64,000 nucleotides of DNA from Gonocerus acuteangulatus (lineage: Eukaryota; Arthropoda; Insecta; Hemiptera; Coreidae): NCBI GenBank assembly GCA_946811695.1, contig OX328124.1:25188126-25252125 (forward strand), in the 5' to 3' direction. The stretch's first letter is position 1. Each line of letters begins with the position of its first letter. Below are positions 55,258 to 64,000 of the stretch, one piece after another. A program made the position numbers and the translations under genes. The notes under the pieces were generated by a model. The model ran no database searches, was not told the DNA's origin, and was given only the letters and a program-made list of their open reading frames with translations.

Positions 55258-55500
55258 TTAGGAGGCCCGGTGTCCGTGTTAAAGTACATTGATAAAGTAA
55301 AAACACTTTTCAAGAAAAGTGCTCACGTCTTAACACTCCGTGTCAAAGGTCGTAGGTTTGATTCCCACTATGGGGTGGTGGCTTTTCTTTAGAAAAAAGA
55401 AAAGGCATCAGCCCTATCCTGGCTAGAAAAGGGTGGTAACCTATAGGTAACCCGTCCTAAAAATCGTAGTTAATAATAAATGGGCGTTAACATTTAAGTA
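55258..55500 (+). repeat. tRNA-derived SINE F1 with altered head
   Basis: GGAGGCCCGGTGTCCGTG, then an inserted AAGTACATTGATAAAGTAA stretch, GCTCACGTCTTAACACTCCG, B-box region GTAGGTTTGATTCCC, full body and tail (CGTCC, GGGCG). TAGTCTAAA occurs shortly before the head and right after the tail, a probable TSD. Confidence 0.85.
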
Positions 55501-56110
55501 AATAGTCTAAAGCGAATGATCAAGCTCCTTAAGAACTGCAATTTATCTGCCGGAATACTTTTTGTTACCTATTAGTGTTACAAGTACACTTCCTACTATT
55601 TTGAACCAAGAAATCGCGTAAAACCACATCGAAGATGATATTATTAACCTTTTTTGAAAAATGTATCATTTCGTTTTCCCGAATGAAGCAGAATATTTTT
55701 TCACATGATTGACCTCAACTCTACTATCGTGAAAAATTGATTCGGCAAGGAAGCCGATTTAATTCTAGACATATTACGGCAATGAGAAATGAATATTTAG
55801 ATTAAATGGATGGAATAATCTAATAGTTAATTTTTTTTTTAATTCATATACTTCAGAAATTAATTACTCTGGCTGTATGAAAAAAAGGAAAAAGAAAAAA
55901 AACCATCCACCGTTTTCTAGCAACTACATTTCTTCAGTGGTTCTTCTTTTGAGTTTTAGCGCGTTTTCTCGCTTCCTCTATATGTACAAAGCCCAATTAT
56001 AACGCCGAATCTATGTCGGAATCCAGTTGCTGATCAAAACATTTCACTTTTCAGAACCCTCAGACCAAGAAAAACCGGTGGTTTAAATTTCAGACCCATT
56101 ACTCTCTTTC

Positions 56111-56164
<54 letters not shown>

Positions 56165-56636
56165 CTTCTCTCCCTTCCATCCCTCTCTCTCTCTCGTTAT
56201 CTTTCACTTTATCCTACTCTATCGTAAAGCCCAGGAACTTAGTACCTTTTTGTAAGAGAACCAAAAATATACGATTGAGCGTCTGTATCAGGATTATGGG
56301 AATTGGTGTTGAGCCACCCCTGACGGTGGCAGACCGTTGCTGAGGACAGAGCCCTGGGCTCCCGTTAGTCTGCCCTAGTTAATGGGGCAATTCAATGAAA
56401 CCACGCTTAACTGCTCGGCATCCGCCCTGCCACAGCATGCCTCCTATCTAGGCTCCTAGACAACAAAACCTAACAACATAAATCGGACAAGCATGTTTTT
56501 GGGTGTGAGGACTCGCAGGAACATACTCATATTAATGCGTTTCCAAAACTTTCTTCATTTGGCATGCTGGAAAATCTTGTTCGAATATTTATAGTAAAAT
56601 GTAAACACCTACTCCAATTTCAATGAAAGGTGAAAA
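55501..56636. other. No gene; (CT)n and a GC-richer patch
   Basis: (CT)n at 56,118-56,160. 56,290-56,520 (GAGCCACCCCTGACGGTGGC, with a GCCACC/GGTGGC hairpin) is GC-rich and unexplained. Confidence 0.4.
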
Positions 56637-56849
56637 CAGAGTGCCCCCAAAATAGACGGCCAAACTTCGAGAATCGATGCTGGATATAAGAAGAAGAAAA
56701 AAAGTCCTTTGGGCTATATTTCGTTTTTTGTTCGTTTCCGAGAACGCAAAAGCTATAAGAAATTATTACGGTTGTCCTTCACTACGGGGGGAGGCCATCC
56801 AAAATTTCTTTAACACTAACTATCCAGTTATAGGATAGTTGTTGGATAG

Positions 56850-57060
56850 GAAATAGTGGGTATCTTCCGGACTTAATCTTTAGACCTCACGCCCTTGTAT
56901 TTCTTAGCAAGGGGACACATTAAAGTTCTACAGGGAGCTCATTGGCTGGGAACAGATTCCAGCAGAGCATTGCACAAATCCATTCAGTCATTCAATGTGT
57001 GATGTGATGCCTTTATTGCTGCAAGGAGCAAAACCTTTGAAGAGTTTTTAAATTAATTAT
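56850..57060 (+). pseudogene. Mariner transposase C-terminal remnant
   Basis: Shifting frames give LPDLIFRPHALVFLSKGTH, a decayed form of the SPDLxPxDFxLWGxLK block carrying the third catalytic acid, then SLAGNRFQQSIAQIHSVIQC. Stops throughout. Confidence 0.6.
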
Positions 57061-57251
57061 TAGGAATTATTAGAATAAGAAATAGTTATTTCATAATTCC
57101 GTATGCGTCCAGAGTTTTTTTCGGTGTCTGAGGCCATTGGCACGTGCGTCCAGTGGTAAATTAAATAAATGCTGAAAAACACTAGTTATTTAAGATAGAC
57201 CAAAGGAATGTCCAGATTCCGTGATAATGATTAGATTACTCGGTAACAAAT

Positions 57252-57774
57252 TTTCATAATTGACTACTGTTCAACATTTATTTGAAGGATTTGCCTCTAA
57301 CACCACATGTTGAGAATTTCATAATTGACTACTGTTCAACATTTATTTGAAGGATTTGCCTCTAACACCACATGTTGAGAATTTCATAATTGACTACTGC
57401 TCAACATTTATTTGAAGGATTTGCCTCTAACACCACATGTTGAGAATTTCATAATTGACTACTGTTCAACATTTATTTGAAGGATTTGCCTCTAACACCA
57501 CATGTTGAGAATTTCATAATTGACTACTGTTCAACATTTATTTGAAGGATTTGCCTCTAACACCACATGTTGAGAATTTCATAATTGACTACTGTTCAAC
57601 ATTTATTTGAAGGATTTGCCTCTAACACCACATGTTGAGAATTTCATAATTGACTACTGTTCAACATTTATTTGAAGGATTTGCCTCTAACACCACATGT
57701 CGAGAATTTCATAATTGACTACTGTTCAACATTTATTTGAAGGATTTGCCTCTAACACCACATGTTGAGAATTT
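57252..57774 (+). repeat. 65-bp minisatellite, 8 near-identical units
   Basis: Unit: ATTTCATAATTGACTACTG, TTCAACATTTATTTGAAGG, ATTTGCCTCTAACACCACAT, GTTGAGA. Unit boundaries at 57,311 and 57,376 show the exact 65-bp period. Only single-base variants (ACTGC, TGTCGAG) are seen. No spacers, so not a CRISPR. Confidence 0.95.
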
Positions 57775-57923
57775 ACCGGGATTTGGTGTCTGAAAAACAT
57801 GGTTTTAAGCTCTAGAGCCTCCAGAAAGCATTTCTGGATCCATGTTAATAGAAACGTTTTTGCGCAGAGTCAAATTTCCTATAAATGACATGAAGCTTAA
57901 ACACTAATTTCGGGCCACCCTGT

Positions 57924-58230
57924 ACATACTTTATCATAAATTGGCCTGTTCAATATATTTGTTCTTTTTTTAAAGGCCTTATAGGTCAAAAATTGTTTAC
58001 GCTTCTTTTTATACCACTCTTTATTTTCTTGACCCATTTCTAGCCCTTTGACTTACTTTGATTTTAATTTATGAAGTAAGTCTTTTAAATAAAATGTCAA
58101 CAAACTAAGGGGCGGTGCACACTGGAGAAACATTTTTTATGAAACTGGTTTCGTAAAAGATAGAACGTAAGTTGCTTGCAACAGATAGACAAGATTTACA
58201 TAGGTTGGTGCACACAGCATTTCATGATAC
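57924..58230. other. No gene; old repeat flanking the LTR
   Basis: GGTGCACACTGGAGAAAC and GGTTGGTGCACACAGCATT look like repeat DNA that the LTR element entered. Confidence 0.35.
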
Positions 58231-58762
58231 TGTAAGGGACCGATTAGCAAGGATGGGATTTAAAGGAATAGATAGTGGGAAAATATTTTAGAGAAGCGGA
58301 AATTCCTTTCAAAACTATAATTTACACTCACGTTACTATTACATACATAAATATCATAAACCATTGCTACGATGAGAGAAAAGGTTGAGTGAGAGAGACA
58401 GATAGGTAGAGTTATCAAATATGATCATTTGGGGAGATTATAGAGAATTTGGAACTGGCCTACCTCTGAACAGCATCTGGGCCGAAGTCTCAGGAACGGA
58501 TGCAAAACTCTGACCGGTCGGAGGTAAGCCAGCTCTATTTAAACTCTTTGTACCCCACTCCTGCTTTTGCAGGTGATTGAACTAGAAACTCTTGTCAGGT
58601 CTTAGATCTTCCAGGAATCTTACGAATCAGCCACGTGCAGTGCCAACATCCCAGACGCAACGTTTGCGGATTCGTGGTTCTCACATCTCTAGAGATGGAC
58701 AGCCAACCTTTTCTCTCATCCTTATTCACTTAACAAGGCCAAAGGGAAAACGGGGCCTTACA
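58231..58762 (-). repeat. 3' LTR of a Ty3/gypsy element (532 bp)
   Basis: On the minus strand it begins TGTAAGGCCCCG directly after a purine-rich tract (AAAATCGGGGGGTGA) that would prime plus-strand synthesis, and ends GGTCCCTTACA. TGTAAGG/CCTTACA are short inverted termini. The 5' LTR lies beyond the window, so LTR identity and TSD cannot be compared. Confidence 0.8.
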
Positions 58763-59097
58763 TCACCCCCCGATTTTTCAAAGTCATGTTTCCCTTGGAA
58801 CATTACTTTACCTTTAACACTACCCATCCTTATGTTACTAATAATAATAATAATAAACAATATTAGTGCTAATAACAATACAGGTGATGCGCTGTAAAAA
58901 TTAAAATAAAATAAACATTATTGGCATCTTTACAAGACAAAACCTCTCCCTTAGGAGGTAAAAATCCTTATGTTACCATTATTTTATAACTATACCGAAC
59001 ACTGTCGTCACAATCACTGAACGGCTACTACACTTACGAGCGGTCTATATCCGCTCCGTTATTACACATACGACACTTTCAGCTGCCGGTCGATGTA
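58763..59097 (-). other. 3' untranslated region and polypurine tract of the Ty3/gypsy element
   Basis: Non-coding DNA between the env-like frame and the LTR. Contains the polypurine tract at about 58,763-58,777 and an ATT microsatellite near 58,840. Confidence 0.7.
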
Positions 59098-60317
59098 TTA
59101 CGAATCCTGCTGCCCCACTTCCTTCCGGTGGCTGCGAGTTTGAGCAACCGACCCGCCTGCTATCCACAGAAGTTCTCCTTCCTTCCCCTTCTTTTGGGCC
59201 GCAAGGATCCGTTCAACATCGCTCCATGTTCCCCATTCAGCCGAAGAGTTATTGGACGCTTCTTCGAGCTCCTTGAGCTCCTTCAAAGTATCCTCCCATA
59301 CTGCGGGATCATAATCCTCTTTTACTGGCAGGTCCAAGGGTGGTTTGATCGTGACGTTGACCCATTGCAACTGCACCACCTGAGAGGATTCCCCAACGTC
59401 GGCTATCGGCAAAAGGCGATAATCAGGTGTCCAAGCTGTGCAACCAGGTGCTATGGTAAGCTGCCCACTTCCATCTATAACCCGCTCTAGCGATTCTACT
59501 CCAGCACTCCCTCTGCATGAAGATGGAGGCGAGTGGGCTTAGACATGCTATACCACCATAGCTCCTTGTGCTCGTCCCAAATCCATGTGGGTGAAGATCT
59601 AGGATTCACCAAAGTCCACGGGCACCATTCCTTCGACGTATCCTCCTGGCGAAACGATGAGACAATACAAGATGGTGTTTGTCCGTGAAAGAACTTGAAC
59701 TCGGCAGGACAGATCCATGGTATCCCGGGACGACATCTGGCTATATCCTGCTCCTGAAGAATTGAGTAGGCCTTCTCGTTGTGGCTCTCCAAGAAGAACG
59801 CCCCCTCCGGCTGAGCTGCAACCATTCTTCCTGTTTTATTCTCCTTAAGAGGCAAGGAGAGAACCTGATAAAGCACCATCTCCTGATCCGGAGTTTTTAA
59901 AGGCAATTCCACTACAGCTATTACTCCATCATCGGTTGCAATTGCATGTACTTCAGAAATTTGGTAGTAAATTTGGTCATGATATCGGCTTCCCTCCGAG
60001 AGGAGTGTCAGTCCAGTTGGCAGAGCCTCTCTTACCTTCCCCAAAATCAGAGTTAACTCTTTAGGACCTAGCATCTCTCTACTCAACTTTCCACTCATCG
60101 ATGCACCTACTCCATTAAGAACTCTGCGGAATCTAAATAGGAATTCCGTTACTCCAGTTTCTAGGCTTCTGAGGGACGAGGAAAGGTACAGGGAACTTTG
60201 GATGAGGTTAGTAACACGCGATATGTTCGTTTGAAGTTGCGCCTCTTTTTGAAAACCTTCCTTCAAAATTCTACGGACCACCCCAGACAACCCTGAAATA
60301 AGATATTCAGGAATCAT
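59098..60317 (-). pseudogene. env-like gene of the Ty3/gypsy element, frameshifted
   Basis: Two minus-strand pieces. The first runs from 60,317 to 59,496; its ATG overlaps the pol stop by 11 bases. The second (open 59,412-59,098) is in another frame that is also open through the first stop, implying a frameshift near 59,500-59,530. Spaced cysteines, a VVELPLKTP block and an ELWWYSM block resemble the C-terminal part of F-type fusion envelopes of insect errantiviruses. I see no signal peptide, cleavage site or clear membrane anchor, so it is incomplete as well as broken. A splice-acceptor-like TTATTTCAG lies just after the ATG. Confidence 0.6.
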
Positions 60318-63300
60318 TTTCAGGCAACTTAGCTCTCCTCCTAAGCGGGTATGGGGACCTACGAGAAAAAGTTAAAGTTTTCCCCCTTGGTGTCCAAGTA
60401 GCATCAGGTTTCCCCTTTTGCTGAGCTTGGCTCTCGCTATCTGAACCACTGGAACTTTCCCCGGAAGTCCCACCTGTCTCAATCCGTCCTTCGTTTCCCT
60501 CCCCTTGACTATCCTGGGTTATTTCCCTGTTTTCTTCCTCAGGAGAGGATCTAACGCCCAGAGGGCAGGCAGGGTCATCACATTCTGGCGATCTTCCCGC
60601 AGCAACCGGACAGTGTCTGTGAATCTCACTCTGCGTTTCAATTTCATCTTGGTCCTCACAAGAGTCGTCTTCTGAGCCATAACAACACCCTGGGTTAATT
60701 TCCCATTCCGGCTCCATGACCTCATCTTCCGACCCTTCCACTTCCCGGGTTGCCCCACCTGCCTTCGTCATAACCTTAGGGTGCGAATCCCCTCCTCCCC
60801 CCGGGGCCCGTTTTAGCCTATTTATATGAACTACATTCAGAGATCCAGTGGCCAGTCGGATCTCATAGTTTACTCGCGAAAGTACCCTTTCTACTTTGTG
60901 TGGGCCTGTCCAGGGACAGTGGAATTTTGGACAATTTCCAGGCTTTACGGCTGGACAATGGAGATAGACCAAATCCCCCACCTCTAGGCGTCGCTCCTTA
61001 CGCCGGGCATTACAATAATGGGTCCTCATTGCCCAGGCCTTTTCGGCACGACTCAAAGCGTCCTTATAGGCTTCTTTCAGCCGATGCCCTAACTTTTCGA
61101 CATGGTCCGCTGATTCCGATCCGTCATTGGTTGGACCTACCCAGCAATCAAACGGAGTTACCAATTCTCGCCCAAGCATGAGGTAGTTTGGGGAGTATCC
61201 TGTCGACGAATGAGGTATTGCTCGATATGCCATGAGAGCATATGGGACCCACTTATCCCAGTCACGACCGTCTCTTCGCACATATTGGGATATCGAATCG
61301 GTAAGAGTTCGATGTAACCTCTCTACCATTCCGTTACATTCCGGATGGTAGGCGGTAGTTTGTAATTTCCTAATCCCCAGAGCTCTACAAACTTGAGTAA
61401 ACAGTCGAGAAACGAAATTTCTTCCCTGGTCTGTTAACAACCTCCTAGGGACCCCATGTCGAGTGATAATATTCTCGACGAGTGCTACGGCCGTTTCTTC
61501 AGCTGTTTGCCCCTTCAGTGGTATTCCCTCCGCATACCGTGTAAAATTGTCAATTACGGTCAAAACGTAACGATGGCCCCTTTTGGAAGTCGGCAAAGGC
61601 CCAAATATGTCTAGCGATACCTGCTCGAAATGCCCTGTGGCCATATAGGGAGCTTCCAGGGGGACCTTTTGAGATACAGGACTTTTTCTGCTAGCGCACG
61701 CGTGACACCGTTCCACAAAGGACTTAACATCCGCCGCCATGCCCGGCCAAAAATATGAGCTTTTGATTACCGCGAGAGTACGATCAGCCCCTGGGTGCCC
61801 AGCCCATGGTTTCGAGTGATTTTCTTCAACGATTGTTTTTCGTAGACCCTCAGGCACCATAAGCCTCCATTCCGACTCATCCGTTGCCCCATCGGCCCAA
61901 TATAGCAGGCCATCGGCATCTGTTTGTACATGAACAGTGCCTCTCTTGATGGCTCTTTGACACCACATATCCTCCTTTTGGGCATCCTTCAATTTACCTC
62001 GGGTTATTTTCTGCCTATTTCCCGTGACTACAGCTATTGTACGGCTTAAAGCATCAGCGTTAGAATGTTTCTTCCCCGGGCGATGTTCGACTTCATAGTC
62101 GAACTCCTCTAACCGAAGGGCCCACCTGGTCAGCCGTGAAGACGGGTCTCGAAGGCTTAGCATCCACCTCAAGGCAGAGTGGTCAGTGACAAGTTTAAAC
62201 CTTCGCCCTAGTAAATAACAACGGAACAGCTTTGTTGCCCAAACCACCGCTAGCAGTTCTCGTTCTGTTGCCGAGTAGTTGAGTTCTGGACCCTTCAACT
62301 GCCTACTAGCGTAGCAAACAGGTCTCTCGCCGCCATCTCTGTACTGGGACAGAATGGCACCCAGAGCTACTCCTGATGCGTCGGTGGACAATATAAATGG
62401 CTCGCTGAAATTCGGATAGCACAAGACTGAGTCCGAACTTAGGATTTCTCTTAGCGATTCAAAAGCCTTCCGTTGCTTGTCGCCCCACTGGAATCGTACT
62501 CGTGAGCCAGTTAATTCTGTCAGCGGTCTTGAAAGATCCGCAAAGCCTTTTATGAATTTACGGTAATAGCTTGCCAACCCTAGAAAACTTCGCAACTCCT
62601 TCACATTTCTGGGGGCTGGAAAAGACTTGATCGCCTCTAATTTTCTAGGATCTGGTTTCACTCCCTCGGCTGTAACTATGTGTCCCAGATAGGTCACTTC
62701 CGATGCCGCAAAAGCGCACTTGTTCAAGTTCACTTTTAGATTAGCGCCTCTGAATATGTCGAACAACTCCTCTAACCGGAGCATGTGTTCCCTCAGTGAT
62801 GAGCTATAAACCACCACATCATCGAGGTAAACGAAACATCCGGTGCCCTTCAGTCGGCCAAGAAGTTGGTCCATGACCCGTTGGAACGTGGCAGGTGCCC
62901 CCGCAAGGCCGAAAGCCATTTTTTTGTACTCATAGTGTCCGTTTACAGTCGTGAAGGCCGTTTTTGCCTGATCCTGGGGTGCTATCGGTATTTGGTGGTA
63001 CCCACTCGAAAGATCAATTGTGGAAAAGATTTGGCTACTCCCCAATTGTTCTAAGGTTTCCTGTATCAACGGAAGCGGGTAAGTATCGACCTTAGTAACT
63101 GCATTGAGGCCACGGAAATCTGTGCAGAATCGATACTTTAAGTCACCTGTTGGGGATGTTTTCTTGACTAGAATTACAGGTGCTTGCCAAGGACTTTTAG
63201 ACGGCGTAATGACGCCTCGTTCAAGCAACGTCTGAACCTGCCGTTCCATTTCCTCCCGTTCACTGAAAGGCACACGATACGGGCGTTTCACCACAGGTCT

Positions 63301-64000
63301 GGCATCTCCAGTTTCAATATGGTGCTGAACAGGCAGGGAGCAACCTTCGGGACCCGGTTCACAAAAAATGTCTGAATATCTGGACAACAAGGACTCCATA
63401 TCCCTCCTTTCCCCACCACTTAAATGGCCCAATTTCTCGCCAACGATCGAGGCGAAACCAACAGGAGTTTTAGAGCCATCCTCGCGTTCCCTCTCCGAAC
63501 AAGATCCACCGTCTTCCGCCCAATCTCTCTCTACCAGACCTACCACTAGAAGCCGTGGCAATGTCACAGCCGAAGCGGTCAAATTGACGAACTGCATCCA
63601 CGAACGGCCGTCCCGAGGAGTGTTAATGCATCTCCCTCCTACAACCCCATTGGGAAGTGCTCTTGGCGGCTCAATTATGACAGCTTTCTGGTCTAGTTTC
63701 CCTGGTACGGAAATCTCTAATAGAGATTCACTGAAGGCCGGAAGCGTTTCCTCTCGCGAAAGACGCGCTGAGCTGGTTTTGTTATCCTTCTTCCCCGTGT
63801 GTCTTGATTCCTTCTTGACTATCGGCTTAGCTCCTATATTCACGCTAGTTGGAAGGGATAAAATATGACCTGAAAACTTGGCTTCTAGTTCTCTCGCCGT
63901 CCTACTCATGAAACGTACCCACTCTCGGTTCGCAGACATTTTTAACTCATCCCTCTTTGTTATCGAACCAACGGAAGGTAGAGATTCAATTTTAGGCGAT
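60307..64000 (-). CDS. pol: Ty3/gypsy pol polyprotein (partial, intact frame)
   Basis: Copies the element RNA and inserts the DNA. Numbering from the Met at 63,939, domains are: linker after the protease (about 65-140); reverse transcriptase (about 215-440; D309 in STIDLSSGYHQ and YLDD at 371-374); RNase H (about 510-630; D520, D586); integrase with an HHCC zinc finger (H708/H715, C745/C748) and catalytic D777, D837 and E873 (D-D35-E spacing). An acidic tail of about 140 residues follows. The frame stays open past 63,939 to the window edge, so that Met is not the real start; protease and gag lie outside. No stop or frameshift was seen, suggesting a young copy. Confidence 0.95.
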   Translation of the reverse strand, partial: SPKIESLPSVGSITKRDELKMSANREWVRFMSRTARELEAKFSGHILSLPTSVNIGAKPIVKKESRHTGKKDNKTSSARLSREETLPAFSESLLEISVPGKLDQKAVIIEPPRALPNGVVGGRCINTPRDGRSWMQFVNLTASAVTLPRLLVVGLVERDWAEDGGSCSEREREDGSKTPVGFASIVGEKLGHLSGGERRDMESLLSRYSDIFCEPGPEGCSLPVQHHIETGDARPVVKRPYRVPFSEREEMERQVQTLLERGVITPSKSPWQAPVILVKKTSPTGDLKYRFCTDFRGLNAVTKVDTYPLPLIQETLEQLGSSQIFSTIDLSSGYHQIPIAPQDQAKTAFTTVNGHYEYKKMAFGLAGAPATFQRVMDQLLGRLKGTGCFVYLDDVVVYSSSLREHMLRLEELFDIFRGANLKVNLNKCAFAASEVTYLGHIVTAEGVKPDPRKLEAIKSFPAPRNVKELRSFLGLASYYRKFIKGFADLSRPLTELTGSRVRFQWGDKQRKAFESLREILSSDSVLCYPNFSEPFILSTDASGVALGAILSQYRDGGERPVCYASRQLKGPELNYSATERELLAVVWATKLFRCYLLGRRFKLVTDHSALRWMLSLRDPSSRLTRWALRLEEFDYEVEHRPGKKHSNADALSRTIAVVTGNRQKITRGKLKDAQKEDMWCQRAIKRGTVHVQTDADGLLYWADGATDESEWRLMVPEGLRKTIVEENHSKPWAGHPGADRTLAVIKSSYFWPGMAADVKSFVERCHACASRKSPVSQKVPLEAPYMATGHFEQVSLDIFGPLPTSKRGHRYVLTVIDNFTRYAEGIPLKGQTAEETAVALVENIITRHGVPRRLLTDQGRNFVSRLFTQVCRALGIRKLQTTAYHPECNGMVERLHRTLTDSISQYVRRDGRDWDKWVPYALMAYRAIPHSSTGYSPNYLMLGRELVTPFDCWVGPTNDGSESADHVEKLGHRLKEAYKDALSRAEKAWAMRTHYCNARRKERRLEVGDLVYLHCPAVKPGNCPKFHCPWTGPHKVERVLSRVNYEIRLATGSLNVVHINRLKRAPGGGGDSHPKVMTKAGGATREVEGSEDEVMEPEWEINPGCCYGSEDDSCEDQDEIETQSEIHRHCPVAAGRSPECDDPACPLGVRSSPEEENREITQDSQGEGNEGRIETGGTSGESSSGSDSESQAQQKGKPDATWTPRGKTLTFSRRSPYPLRRRAKLPENDS

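Larger units (their letters stand above)
56637..57923 (+). mobile_element. Mariner-type element with transposase remnant and internal minisatellite
   Basis: ACAGAGTGCCCCCAAAATAG at the left and TTTCGGGCCACCCTGT at the right are imperfect inverted ends. The interior holds a transposase scrap and a 65-bp tandem array. The left end also occurs at 28,088. Confidence 0.6.

Noticed and set aside
55021..55392. 123-codon plus-strand open frame
   Set aside because: Runs into the F1 SINE and has no recognisable domain.
63368..63868. 166-codon plus-strand frame, and others across 60.9-63.4 kb
   Set aside because: Antisense shadows of the pol gene.

Overview
This window looks like arthropod (probably insect) nuclear DNA. 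It is AT-rich, carries many (TA)n microsatellites and long homopolymers, and is crowded with eukaryotic transposable elements. I found no complete host gene. Two short stretches with good splice-acceptor signals (39,425-39,490 and 44,783-44,829) are the only candidates for host exons, and both are weak. The species cannot be named from the sequence alone.

Layout. 0-8 kb: an 8-bp-TSD MITE, a LINE 3' remnant, a tRNA-derived SINE split by two later insertions, and two non-autonomous Helitrons about 1.15 kb long in inverted orientation. 8-15 kb: copies of an element with ~143-bp internal monomers, a (TA)n head and a terminal hairpin (pearl/Helentron-like), a 655-bp MITE with very long terminal inverted repeats, a degenerate 50-bp tandem array, and a cluster of three SINE types. 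15-22 kb: hammerhead-like motifs, a MITE, LINE remnants, a 19-bp array resembling CTCF sites, and a foldback element inserted in a LINE. 22-32 kb: a 0.9-kb purine tract, SINEs, MITEs, foldback elements and microsatellites. 32-38 kb: a 38-bp minisatellite, a decayed Penelope-like reverse transcriptase, a mariner fragment split by a SINE, and a third Helitron. 38-50 kb: mostly featureless AT-rich DNA with a 5S-rRNA-derived SINE, an RTE-type LINE end, another MITE copy and an I/Jockey-type LINE scrap. 50-58 kb: a decayed Tc1/mariner transposase gene, a 1.56-kb near-perfect palindrome of two Penelope-like 3' ends each with a GIY-YIG reading frame, and a mariner-type element expanded by a 65-bp minisatellite. 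58.2-64 kb: the 3' part of a Ty3/gypsy retroelement on the minus strand (LTR, broken env-like gene, intact pol running off the window).

How the parts relate. Three tRNA-headed SINE families (called F1, F2 and F3 here) and one 5S-rRNA-headed family share short internal modules. Each ends in a similar stem-loop whose arms differ between families but still pair. This suggests mobilisation by related LINE machinery, perhaps the RNase H-bearing LINEs present as 3' scraps. Penelope-like termini carrying hammerhead-ribozyme cores recur about ten times, several in inverted or tandem arrangement. (TA)n tracts act as junctions where elements abut.
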